DNA of 49,551 bases. Origin: Armatimonadota bacterium. Lineage in GTDB: Bacteria > Armatimonadota > Fimbriimonadia > Fimbriimonadales > Fimbriimonadaceae. The position numbers were made by a program, and so were the translations under genes. The DNA lies in assembly GCA_020438215.1 (NCBI GenBank), contig JAGQUX010000021.1, positions 1 through 49,551 on the forward strand, read 5' to 3'. The notes beneath the pieces were generated by a model that was given only the letters and a program-made list of their open reading frames with translations, searched no databases and was not told where the DNA came from. Positions 16,085 to 23,850 of this stretch are shown here, in pieces (position 1 is the stretch's first letter; each line of letters opens with the position of its first letter).

Positions 16085-17308
16085 TAGCCTACTCTCCCGA
16101 TGGCGATGCTGGAACCGGCACCCAGAGTCGGGCCATCTGCCTTGACGCTTGCTACCGCGGGGGCTGCCCCAGACGAATCTCCCAGACACCATTTGAGCGA
16201 TCCGCTGATGAAGTTTTTCTTGATCCTCTTGCAAAGCCCGCACCGAGCTCAAATCGAACGCGATTCGCAATCGATCCACCTCGCCAAACTCCACCAAAAG
16301 CTGATCAGTCAGCGTCGCGGCGATGTCCTGCCAAAGCGGAACCAAAAACTCTTCCGTAGCCGCCTCGCGAGCCTCGCGCATATTATTGAAAGTCGAACGC
16401 TGCATCCCCGCGCCCAGCCCGAGAACCATAGCCGGAATCCCAAATGCCGCGGTTATCCGTTCTTCCGGCAAGCGCGAGAGTGTCTCCACCGCCATCTGAT
16501 CAGGCGAGTAACCCACCTTAGAAATCTCTGCCGGAAACGTCGGGACAATGACTCCTCCCGCTCGCCCGCCGGATGTTTTCTCCTGGATTTTTTGTGCGAG
16601 TAACTCCGCATCTTTCGCTCCGATCCGAACGCCGTCCGTCTTAGCAGAGATCATCAGACTCGGTGCCGGGCTTTTCAAAACCGACTGGCAGTAGGCAGCA
16701 ATGGCATTATCCGTTGCCACCTGCCGCGCTACTGCCGATAGCCGGCTCATCCCCAAAAGCGGACGGTCGGGATCAACCCCGTCCCGGTCGTGAATCACGT
16801 CATCTCTCCCAACGCGCACAACCCCCCGACCTGTCCGCACCTCATAAAAGTCGACCAGATCAATCCGATCTTTCTTGGAAACCGGGTTCACCGAACCGTG
16901 CGGCAACCAATCCAATCCCACGACTTGCCCGTTTTCATCTCGGAGCTTGAGCAAGTAAGCATTGCCATCCAGCAACCGCGAATAGACTAGCGAAGACAGC
17001 AACTTCCCACCCGTCATCAAGCTACGATCCCGAGATCGCACTTGTCCTTGCGGCTGACGGAGCACTTGCGTCGCTGGGTGGAAACTCACTGTTTCCCAAC
17101 CGCGCTCGGTCTCCTCCTGCACCACGATGGGGGCCTGACCAACATTCCGCATCGCCCAATTCACGCAGGCCATAACAATGCTGTTGCCGCGCGCATCCCT
17201 CTCCCTCAGCGATACAAAACTGGTCGTTGCACCAAGGCCGCTCACCCCGATTCCTTCATCTTCGTAACCGCGGGTAAACCAACCCAACGCTTTCTGCCCC
17301 CATCGCAT
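14858..17308 (-). CDS. Phage portal protein read through into SGNH hydrolase (probable frameshifted gene pair)
   Basis: As sequenced this is one 816-aa ORF. Residues 1 to ~380 are an HK97-type phage portal protein, with a typical start (WGQKALGWF), the core NGNAYLLKLRDENGQV, HDRDGVDP, and FGIPAMVLG. Residues ~409-816 are an SGNH/GDSL esterase with a beta-rich tail. The joint (about residues 381-408, VWGSPRGSKRQGRW) looks like out-of-frame translation. In the +1 frame the same DNA encodes a credible end (AAPAVASVKADGPTLGAGSS...) that stops at 16086-16084 and overlaps an ATG (TAATG). Removing one base from the G5 (16159-16163) or C4 (16167-16170) run would give a 407-aa portal, the normal size. 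The upstream region has AGGA-type SD signals, unlike the leaderless host genes. Either a sequencing/assembly indel or a decayed phage gene. Confidence 0.82.
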   Translation of the reverse strand: MRWGQKALGWFTRGYEDEGIGVSGLGATTSFVSLRERDARGNSIVMACVNWAMRNVGQAPIVVQEETERGWETVSFHPATQVLRQPQGQVRSRDRSLMTGGKLLSSLVYSRLLDGNAYLLKLRDENGQVVGLDWLPHGSVNPVSKKDRIDLVDFYEVRTGRGVVRVGRDDVIHDRDGVDPDRPLLGMSRLSAVARQVATDNAIAAYCQSVLKSPAPSLMISAKTDGVRIGAKDAELLAQKIQEKTSGGRAGGVIVPTFPAEISKVGYSPDQMAVETLSRLPEERITAAFGIPAMVLGLGAGMQRSTFNNMREAREAATEEFLVPLWQDIAATLTDQLLVEFGEVDRLRIAFDLSSVRALQEDQEKLHQRIAQMVSGRFVWGSPRGSKRQGRWPDSGCRFQHRHRESRLMPTIPTSLASPPASTFSKGGLGRGRVIFIGDSFAEGAIGGSGADRKSFAQMMVAKSLGRYFLPAHGAGVNLATGGHTSTQVVNTQLPNIAKYAPDIVVVMCGGNDSTWPLSGAERDAMRSNWRTIANEITRIGAKPVFCTIPPTTTTASSASKLASLWSQNRWLEMFCLANGYLCCPIGAVQTNPQNGMPLAAYDSGDGVHPSRAGASAWADVLLATLDGNSHGYYPFLVNSNAEFWSTGFDGANMANANANSCFMDNTGAGTTAGWTSSAGAITTLAATGVVKGRWLEHSKAAAGSQTVYGGNVNLSGKWSEGETLVACGRMQRLNHEGSIHMRGLQMHQPSFASTDFVTSGSNFTDNNGEYYFMEFKPTSGSTIIDLRLFVYDNGGNTGQTRIAQATLFNKSRLGF

Positions 17309-17465
17309 TCTTTCCTGTTCCTCTCCCGTTCGTGGGCTAATAACGGCGGCATTTCCAAAGTTGCTACAACGGTTTTTGTTGAATTAATAACAATAACTCT
17401 GAGATCAAGGACATTAATTTTTACGGCGAAATTAATCCCAAATTAATCTAGGTAACCTGCGCTTC
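17309..17465. other. AT-rich divergent intergenic region with short direct repeats
   Basis: 157 nt between the portal start and the methyltransferase start. It is notably AT-rich (17370-17450) and contains AAATTAATC twice with 2 nt between (around 17429-17449), which could be an operator. TAACCT at 17453-17458 lies 7 nt before the methyltransferase ATG. This is one possible rearrangement breakpoint for the phage module. No dif-like XerCD site was recognised by eye. Confidence 0.4.
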
Positions 17466-18335
17466 ATGTCCTCGGGGAGTTTCATCGAAATTTATTTCGC
17501 CGACAATCTTGAACTCCTCCCCACCTTCGAGAGCGGCTCGTTTCCGCTCATCTATATCGACCCTCCGTTCAACACTGGCAAAGTCCAAACGAAGTTCGAA
17601 CTTCGTAACGTCCGCGATGACAAAGGTGATCGCGCCGGGTTCAAAGGCGCAACCTACCGCACAGAGAAACTCGGGGAGAAAAGCTACCTCGATATCTTTG
17701 ACGATTACATGAATTTTCTGCGCCCTCGCTTAGAGGAAGCCCACCGACTGCTCTCTGATGAAGGCAGTTTTTTTCTGCATCTTGATTATCGCGAAGTTCA
17801 TTACGCCAAGATCGAGCTCGACCGCATCTTTGGTCGCAACGCGTTTATGAACGAGATCATCTGGGCTTACGATTACGGCGCACGCTCCAAGAAGAAGTGG
17901 CCGACCAAGCACGACACCATTCTCTGGTACGCAAAAAACCCGGAGCAATACACCTACAATTTCGACGAAATTGATCGCATTCCATACATGGCACCGAGCC
18001 TCGTCACCGAGGAAAAAGCCGCTCGCGGAAAAACGCCCACCGATGTCTGGTGGCACACAATCGTGAGCCCAACAGGTCGCGAGAAAACCGGCTATCCCAC
18101 CCAAAAACCACTCGGAGTTTTGAATCGCATCATCCGGGTGCACTCAAATCCCGGGGATAAGGTGCTCGATTTCTTTGCTGGCTCCGGCACAACTGGGGAA
18201 GCCGCCATCAATAATGGTCGCAATGCCGTACTTGTGGATCGCAATGAAGAAGCTATCCGTGTTATGAGAAATCGCTTCCCTACGGCGACATTCCATCCCT
18301 CTTCCGCTGGAAGTGACGCAGAAAGTGATCAATAA
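17466..18335 (+). CDS. DNA methyltransferase, beta-class (orphan)
   Basis: 289 aa. The catalytic DPPF motif IV (residues 32-35, IDPPFNTGK) comes first, and the SAM-binding motif I DFFAGSGTTG (about 235-244) comes near the end, the order of the beta class of amino-methyltransferases (N6-adenine or N4-cytosine). A target-recognition region lies between (KKKWPTKHDTILWY, TDVWWHTIVSPTGREKTGYPTQKP). No restriction endonuclease gene is adjacent, so it is an orphan enzyme, perhaps phage-derived or regulatory. The last 56 nt overlap the convergent S9 peptidase gene. The target sequence is not predictable from the gene. Confidence 0.92.
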   Translation: MSSGSFIEIYFADNLELLPTFESGSFPLIYIDPPFNTGKVQTKFELRNVRDDKGDRAGFKGATYRTEKLGEKSYLDIFDDYMNFLRPRLEEAHRLLSDEGSFFLHLDYREVHYAKIELDRIFGRNAFMNEIIWAYDYGARSKKKWPTKHDTILWYAKNPEQYTYNFDEIDRIPYMAPSLVTEEKAARGKTPTDVWWHTIVSPTGREKTGYPTQKPLGVLNRIIRVHSNPGDKVLDFFAGSGTTGEAAINNGRNAVLVDRNEEAIRVMRNRFPTATFHPSSAGSDAESDQ

Positions 18336-20484
18336 TCATCCGATCGACATACCACCCGCCCAGATTGTGGTTCCGGCCCGGTAGCAACTTCATATCGAAT
18401 CGCTTATCCGCTTTGACCAGCGCATCTACCAATTGCATGGTTCCTGCGAACGGATTCACGTTATCATCATCTAACCCGGCGATCACGAGCAGATCACCTT
18501 CAATCTTTGCTGCATTTTCTATATTCGATTGCTCTTTGTAAGCATCAGTTATCGGGTAACCCATCCACAATTCATTCCACCACACTTTGTCCGTACGGTG
18601 ATCGTGGTTACCGCACAAGGAAACAGCGGCTTTATAGTAATCAGGGTGGGCAATCAGAGCGCGAGTTGAATCATATCCACCTGCGGAATAACCATAGATC
18701 CCAACCCCCTGAGTCAGATCCATCTCTGGGATAATCTCGGTGAATTCTTTTGCCCATTTCATATGATCTGGCAACCCCGCATCACCGAGATTCTGATAGG
18801 AGTAATCCTGAAACGCTTTGCCACGACCATTCGTTCCGCGACCGTCGACTTGGTACACATAGAAGCCCATCTCCGCAATCATCTGATTCCGAGAATAGGG
18901 AGCAAACGAAGTCGGAGTGTGGTGACCATGTGGCCCCGCATAGATGTACTCAATCACCGGGAGTTTGCCTCGGCTTGCCCGCTTGGATGGCACCCAAGCC
19001 AAACCATAGATATCGAACTTCCCATCCCTATCTTTAGTGATGTAAGGTTTAGGAAACTCAAATCCGGCTTTTAGGAATGCGCTCGCATCGCAAGCACCCA
19101 TGCTCACTTTCTCCTTACCATTCGATGCGTCTCGGATGGAGTATTGGAACGGAAAATCAGGGCGAGAATAAGCATCAAAAACCCATCTTCCATCGGGAGA
19201 AACACTCGCAGTATGGTGCCCATCTCCGGGAGTCAGGAGTGAGAGCTTCTTCGACTTTTGATCGAGCCGATACCAATACGAGTTGTAAGGATTTCCAGAT
19301 TCCCTTCCGCTGATTTCGACTAGCATATCGCCAGATGCCCCGGGCGGAAATTGATACGAGTTGACAACAAACTTACCATCGGTCAGTTGGTCTATTTTTC
19401 CGCTATCACAATCAATCTTGTAAATTTGATTCCAACCACTCCGTTCGCTCAACCAGTAAAGCGATTTTCCATCCGGACTGCGCTCTACTTTAAAATTGTT
19501 TGGATCAACAAAAGTCTTCGATGAATCCGAAAGCAGGCTCGCAACGCTTCCATCCGATGCGCTTACTTTGTTTACATCAACTTGCTGATAGCCCCTGTGC
19601 AAATCGTAATAAACAAAGTAGCGAGAATCCGCCGACCAAAACACTCGCCGATCCCACGGAAAATCCATCTCCCGCGCCTGAACATCCGTCACCTTCCCAC
19701 TGGGAATGTCGATCAGCACCCACCGATCTGCATCCAACTTATCGCCGGGAAGATCGTAGGGTTGGCGAGTCAGGCTCGGTCGGACATCATCTGCTGTCCT
19801 CACCGTGATGCGGTACATGTCTTTGCGATCGCCGGGTTTCCGGCGCATCGCCAAAACTTTGGATGAATCGGGGGACCAAAGCGCGCTGGCAAAGAAGTCT
19901 GTTTGCTTACCGTCCTCTGTCAGAGCTATTTCCGATGATCCATCCATCGCAACCAGCCGCAAATTGAAATCCTTTGTCTCAATCCGCCACTTTCCATCCG
20001 GGCTGATATTCCCGCGACGTTGCTGACCAGGCCGCTCGCTCGCAGGCAGTTTTGTCAGTTTCTTCTCACGATCTCGCCATTCCCAGCGGTTTTGCCCGAG
20101 CGAAAACTCCATTGACAAAAGTGCAGAATCGAAGAAGATAACCTGTAAGTTCAGCCGCTTTTCCTGCGCATTACGCACTTCCGCATCCCGCAAAGCGCTG
20201 GCCAAGGCCGAATGATCAAAGGCGCGCACAACGTTCCCAGTGATGCAGTTGGCAAACTTCCATTCCCATTCCCCATGAGCCGTCTCCCAACGATAAAGTG
20301 CCCCAACACCATTGCTACTCCAAGTTACAGAAACTCGGTCATTCAGAATCAACGGGTCAATGATTCCGCCCAAATTCTTTGAGAACTCATATTCCTGCTG
20401 AGTTGCATAGCTCGGAACTTCGGCTTGCCCGAATGCGACCACCGAGGCAAACGCCAAAACCATCGACAGACCAAAACGCTTCAC
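18280..20484 (-). CDS. S9 family peptidase (dipeptidyl peptidase IV-like), secreted
   Basis: 734 aa. A signal peptide (GLSMVLAFASVVAFGQA) precedes a DPPIV N-terminal beta-propeller (repeated WSPDS, SPDGKW, SPDGKSLYWL blades) and a C-terminal alpha/beta hydrolase. The catalytic Ser600 lies in GYSAGGY, the Asp in AGLDDDNV, and the His in GRNHNLG. It cleaves dipeptides, often X-Pro, from peptide N-termini in the periplasm. The start is GTG 20484 with TAAGAT 7 nt upstream (leaderless type). The 3' end overlaps the methyltransferase gene by 56 nt, and the last coding residues (FLRHFQRKRDGMSP) fall in this overlap. Confidence 0.93.
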   Translation of the reverse strand: MKRFGLSMVLAFASVVAFGQAEVPSYATQQEYEFSKNLGGIIDPLILNDRVSVTWSSNGVGALYRWETAHGEWEWKFANCITGNVVRAFDHSALASALRDAEVRNAQEKRLNLQVIFFDSALLSMEFSLGQNRWEWRDREKKLTKLPASERPGQQRRGNISPDGKWRIETKDFNLRLVAMDGSSEIALTEDGKQTDFFASALWSPDSSKVLAMRRKPGDRKDMYRITVRTADDVRPSLTRQPYDLPGDKLDADRWVLIDIPSGKVTDVQAREMDFPWDRRVFWSADSRYFVYYDLHRGYQQVDVNKVSASDGSVASLLSDSSKTFVDPNNFKVERSPDGKSLYWLSERSGWNQIYKIDCDSGKIDQLTDGKFVVNSYQFPPGASGDMLVEISGRESGNPYNSYWYRLDQKSKKLSLLTPGDGHHTASVSPDGRWVFDAYSRPDFPFQYSIRDASNGKEKVSMGACDASAFLKAGFEFPKPYITKDRDGKFDIYGLAWVPSKRASRGKLPVIEYIYAGPHGHHTPTSFAPYSRNQMIAEMGFYVYQVDGRGTNGRGKAFQDYSYQNLGDAGLPDHMKWAKEFTEIIPEMDLTQGVGIYGYSAGGYDSTRALIAHPDYYKAAVSLCGNHDHRTDKVWWNELWMGYPITDAYKEQSNIENAAKIEGDLLVIAGLDDDNVNPFAGTMQLVDALVKADKRFDMKLLPGRNHNLGGWYVDRMIIDHFLRHFQRKRDGMSP

Positions 20485-20589
20485 AAGCGCTATCTTACAA
20501 AACTTTGATCGTCCTAAGCCTGTTCAACCACCAACTTTCTCCCGACGTGGAATAATGGGCAGGGCGAAAATATATTCGCAACACATTCC

Positions 20590-21276
20590 ATGCTCGGAAA
20601 ATCAAAAAACGGGTCGCATCAATCAAAAGCCGATGAATACGCCGTCATCGGGCTCGGACGGTTCGGTACCTCGGTGGCAAGAACACTTGTTGCCGCTGGA
20701 CACACGGTTCTCGGCGTCGATCGGGACATGGCTCTCGTGCAACGCCATTCTCACGAGATCACTCACACCGCCCAACTCGATTCCACCGACGAAGAAGCCC
20801 TCAAGGAAATCAATATTGAATCCTACGGCACCGTCATCGTCGCCATCGGAACAAATTTCGAAGCCAACTTGATGACCAGTGTCGCCCTTAAAGAAATCGG
20901 CGTCAAGAATGTCATCTGCAAAGCCACAACGCTCATGCAACGCGACATTCTTCTCCGTGTCGGGGTAGATCGAGTCGTACTTCCGGAATATGAAGCGGGT
21001 GAGCGGCTGGCAATGAACATCACCTCCCCGAGCGTTGTCACGCAAATCGAGCTCTGTCCCGGAACTCGCGTTTCTGAAGTCAAAGTCCCCGATTCCATGA
21101 TCGGTTTGACGCTAGAAGAGATCGATCTCCGAAACAAATACGAACTCAACGTGGTCGCGATTCAGCGCGGCGAAAGCGTTCTTGTCTCACCGAAGAAAGG
21201 GTCGGTGCTCCGCAAAGATGACCTCATGGTCGTCATAGGATCGGGCGATGCTGTCCAAAAGCTCGGTTCCAATTAA
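20590..21276 (+). CDS. ktrA: Potassium uptake regulatory subunit (KtrA/TrkA RCK protein)
   Basis: 228 aa. The N-terminal RCK_N Rossmann fold has GLGRFGTSVA (about residues 21-30) and the acidic end of strand 2 (GVDRD), which bind nucleotide and gate the channel. The C-terminal RCK_C (TrkA_C) domain ends near MVVIGSGDAV. It forms the cytoplasmic ring on the KtrB pore encoded just downstream, overlapping by 29 bp (21248-21276). The first 14 residues are polar and longer than usual, so a slightly later start is possible. A TATATT box lies 13 nt before the ATG. Confidence 0.92.
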   Translation: MLGKSKNGSHQSKADEYAVIGLGRFGTSVARTLVAAGHTVLGVDRDMALVQRHSHEITHTAQLDSTDEEALKEINIESYGTVIVAIGTNFEANLMTSVALKEIGVKNVICKATTLMQRDILLRVGVDRVVLPEYEAGERLAMNITSPSVVTQIELCPGTRVSEVKVPDSMIGLTLEEIDLRNKYELNVVAIQRGESVLVSPKKGSVLRKDDLMVVIGSGDAVQKLGSN

Positions 21277-22603
21277 AGACCGCGACAAGAAACGCACAAT
21301 CCCCAGTGCGCTCAAGCTCATTCTTGGGCTGCTGGTGTTCGTTTTCATCGGTACTGGCATTCTCATGTTGCCAGGGATCGCCAAGCACGGCACTCTTGCC
21401 TTTAACGAAGCGATTTTCACCGCCGTTTCCGCCCTCAGCGTGACTGGGCTTTCCATCATCACCCCTGCCGTAGATCTCACTCCGTTCGGAAAGATCGTTT
21501 TGATGGGATTAATCCAGTGTGGTGGCGTTGGCTACATGGTTCTGGCGATCATGGTACTGCGCTTCCTGGGACGAGAAATCTCCCTTGGTGACCGCATGGC
21601 CCTCCAAGATGCGCTTGGCCTCATCAGTTCTCGAGAGATCGTCAAACTCACAATCCGCGTCTTTGTCACCGTCATCATCATTGAGTTCGTTGGAGCGGTC
21701 CTCCTCTGGCTTAACTGGCGCAACATCATGCCCGCGGATCGCGCGGCTTTCCACGCGATGTTCCATGCCGTCAGCTCGTTCTGTAACGCGGGATTCGACC
21801 TGTTCAACGGCTCCCGCGAGTTCCCCACTGACTCAGCTACCCTCACCGTTATGGGAATCCTGATCTGGTTAGGTGGACTGGGAATTCCTGTACTTTTCGA
21901 CACAATCACCTACTGGAAACGCCGACGATTCACCCTTCACACAAAGCTCACTTTCATCGTCACAACAGGGCTTGTGATTTGGGGGATGTTCGGGCTTTGG
22001 ATATCAGAAGCGCAACCCGGTGGTGTCCTCGATGGGCTCCCTATCGGTCGGCAACTAGGGTTAGCCCTCTTCCAATCAATCTCCTGCCGAACAGCAGGCT
22101 TTGTTGGAATGCCCCACTTCGAATCCCTCAACCCCGCTGCACAGCTTCTGATCATCACACTCATGTTCATTGGGTGTGCGCCCGCTTCGATGGGTGGCGG
22201 TGTGACAACCGGAACATTCGTTATTCTTCTACTGGCTGTCTTCGCCTATCTCAAGAATCACCAAACGCCAATCATCTGGGGACGCGCGATCCCCGGCGAA
22301 ATGATTCGAAAAGCTTCTGCGGTTCTCACAGTCTCCTTGTTTGCGGTGTTGACCTCATCCTGGCTGCTCATGATGACCCACGATGTCGATGCTCAAACCG
22401 CCATCTTTGAAGTCGTTTCGGCCTTCGCAACTTGTGGGCTGACCCTCGATTTCACGAGCAAATTATCCGGTTTCGGGCAGGTTGTCATCATGTTTATGAT
22501 GTTCTGGGGACGCTTGGGCGCACTCACATTGCTTCTTGCGCTCACCCACCGAGGGGCGAAGCGCCGCGTCAACTACCCTGAAGAAAAGATCCTGATCGGA
22601 TAA
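21248..22603 (+). CDS. ktrB: Potassium uptake pore subunit (KtrB/TrkH family)
   Basis: 451 aa, highly hydrophobic with four M1-P-M2-type repeats. Pore-loop signatures are visible: SALSVTGLS, FHAVSSFCNAGFDL, SISCRTAGF and SAFATCGLT, each with the central Gly that forms the K+ selectivity filter. It imports K+ (often Na+-coupled) together with the KtrA ring encoded upstream. The genes overlap by 29 bp, so they are one transcript. It follows the KtrB rather than the TrkH length. Inner membrane. Confidence 0.93.
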   Translation: MLSKSSVPIKDRDKKRTIPSALKLILGLLVFVFIGTGILMLPGIAKHGTLAFNEAIFTAVSALSVTGLSIITPAVDLTPFGKIVLMGLIQCGGVGYMVLAIMVLRFLGREISLGDRMALQDALGLISSREIVKLTIRVFVTVIIIEFVGAVLLWLNWRNIMPADRAAFHAMFHAVSSFCNAGFDLFNGSREFPTDSATLTVMGILIWLGGLGIPVLFDTITYWKRRRFTLHTKLTFIVTTGLVIWGMFGLWISEAQPGGVLDGLPIGRQLGLALFQSISCRTAGFVGMPHFESLNPAAQLLIITLMFIGCAPASMGGGVTTGTFVILLLAVFAYLKNHQTPIIWGRAIPGEMIRKASAVLTVSLFAVLTSSWLLMMTHDVDAQTAIFEVVSAFATCGLTLDFTSKLSGFGQVVIMFMMFWGRLGALTLLLALTHRGAKRRVNYPEEKILIG

Positions 22604-22620
22604 CGCCACGATTTGCCACG

Positions 22621-23136
22621 CTAGTTGACACTGGCAAGTAGCTGATCAATCGTATCCCCGAATTCTTCTCGCGCTTTCTTAGTCCAGCGCGTCCACTGGA
22701 CGCGGAGGCTCCCACAAGGCACATCAAACGCCTCGGCGATCAGCTCCCACTCGAAACCGTTAGCCCGGGCTTCTGCCACGGCCCGAAGATCAGGAAATTT
22801 CTCACCGATCGCTTCCAACAAGAGGGGCAATTCTAGGTCTCGGTGAATCTCCAGCGGCTCCCAATCCAAAGGATAGGAAACTCGCCGCATCAGTTCAGAT
22901 CGCCGATCCAAAGCCATATTCCGGATCGCCACCCAGAACCCAACCCGACCATAAATCTTGCCCGCTTTCACCTTCTGAAAAAGCGATACCAAAGCATCTT
23001 GCTCAAAGTCCTCGGAGTCCTCTTGGCTGAAGCCAAGTTTCTTCGACCACACCTGAGCGATCCGCCGAGCATTCTCCTCAACGTCACTATTCCAAACTGT
23101 TCCAAATTCATTGGAAAGACCATTCGTGTCCTTCAT
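22621..23136 (-). CDS. ECF-like RNA polymerase sigma factor
   Basis: 171 aa. The N-terminal region-2-like part (DSEDFEQDALVSLFQKV, FWVAIRNMALDRRSE) matches sigma2, where such helices bind the beta-prime clamp and the -10 element. The C-terminal region (LRAVAEARANGFEWELIAEAF, then LRVQWTRWTKKAREEF) is a sigma4-type helix-turn-helix. No anti-sigma gene is next to it. It is transcribed divergently from a CI-like repressor, with a perfect TTGACA-N17-TACTAT promoter whose -10 ends 6 nt before the ATG, predicting a leaderless message. Repeats bound by the repressor may control it (inference). Its 3' end faces ktrB. Confidence 0.78.
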   Translation of the reverse strand: MKDTNGLSNEFGTVWNSDVEENARRIAQVWSKKLGFSQEDSEDFEQDALVSLFQKVKAGKIYGRVGFWVAIRNMALDRRSELMRRVSYPLDWEPLEIHRDLELPLLLEAIGEKFPDLRAVAEARANGFEWELIAEAFDVPCGSLRVQWTRWTKKAREEFGDTIDQLLASVN

Positions 23137-23214
23137 GCTATAATAGTAGACGCAAGTTTACTATTTGTCAACACTTTCGTGACTTTTTGTGACATTTTGT
23201 GATAAAGTTATCCC
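23137..23214. promoter_or_regulatory. Divergent promoter and operator-like repeats between sigma and repressor genes
   Basis: 78 nt. On the minus strand: -35 TTGACA (23171-23166), 17-nt spacer, -10 TACTAT (23148-23143), 6 nt to the sigma ATG. An inverted repeat ATAGTA-N10-TACTAT spans 23143-23164 and covers that -10. On the plus strand three tandem 10-nt repeats, TTTCGTGACT, TTTTGTGACA and TTTTGTGATA, occupy 23175-23204, one helical turn apart. They run up to the repressor TAAAGT box (23203-23208), 6 nt before ATG 23215. The layout suggests autoregulation by the repressor. Confidence 0.65.
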
Positions 23215-23850
23215 ATGCCAAACGATGAGAACGCCGCTCGCCTTCGCCAATTCCGCGATTCGCTTGGGTTCACCCAAGAGGAAATGGCGGCTAAATTGGA
23301 GATCAAACGGAGCCGATATGCAAACTATGAAACCGGGCTCCGTGAACCAAAACGCAAGGTTCTTCAGAGCCTCATCGCGCTGGGATATCAGCCGGAAGTT
23401 GGGCCGCCCCTCATTCCCGCCAGCCAACTTCTCATCCCGATTCCCTATCTGGGTTTCATCTCTGCGAGCGACCCTGTGAACTGGACCGACCCCTTCGAAA
23501 GTGAATCGTTCGAATACGTCCCCCCCGAAATGGGTGATGTGCGTGGACGCTTCGCTTGCCGGGTTGCCTCCGATTCCATGTATCCGATCCTCGAACCCGA
23601 TGATGTTTGCGTTTTCCAGAAAGACAGCATCCCCAAAATCGGCACGATTATCATGTTTCGCTCAGAAGATCATCGGATCACGATCAAGCAGGTCACTCAT
23701 AACGGCACCGACTTTGTGCTTCATCCGATCAACAATAAGTACGAAGACTGCATTGCGGAAGGCGAGTGTTTGGGATATCTCGTCGGGGTGGTGAGGGAGC
23801 GTGGCACTCTCCGAACGACTATCTACGATGCAAGCGGCATCCGCCCTTAA
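23215..23850 (+). CDS. XRE-family CI/LexA-like repressor with S24 peptidase domain
   Basis: 211 aa. An N-terminal XRE helix-turn-helix (about residues 8-55; FTQEEMAAKLEIKRSRYANYE) precedes a C-terminal S24 self-cleavage domain. Ser121 (SDSMYPIL) and Lys158 (ITIKQV) form the usual dyad. The likely cleavage site is around Ala84-Ser85 (GFISASDP), where Ala-Gly is more common. Phage CI-type repressors of this build are inactivated by RecA-ssDNA after DNA damage. Its neighbours are the divergent sigma gene and, scattered elsewhere, phage packaging and lysis genes it might control (inference). Its TAA overlaps the TTA of the convergent GGDEF gene (TTAA palindrome). Confidence 0.9.
   Translation: MPNDENAARLRQFRDSLGFTQEEMAAKLEIKRSRYANYETGLREPKRKVLQSLIALGYQPEVGPPLIPASQLLIPIPYLGFISASDPVNWTDPFESESFEYVPPEMGDVRGRFACRVASDSMYPILEPDDVCVFQKDSIPKIGTIIMFRSEDHRITIKQVTHNGTDFVLHPINNKYEDCIAEGECLGYLVGVVRERGTLRTTIYDASGIRP

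Noticed and set aside
14858-17308. A genuine portal-esterase fusion protein
   Set aside because: The joint is out-of-frame-looking, a +1 frame gives a natural end with TAATG coupling, and both halves have normal separate lengths.
17466-18335. A complete restriction-modification system
   Set aside because: No endonuclease or specificity gene lies next to the methyltransferase; the convergent neighbour is an S9 peptidase.
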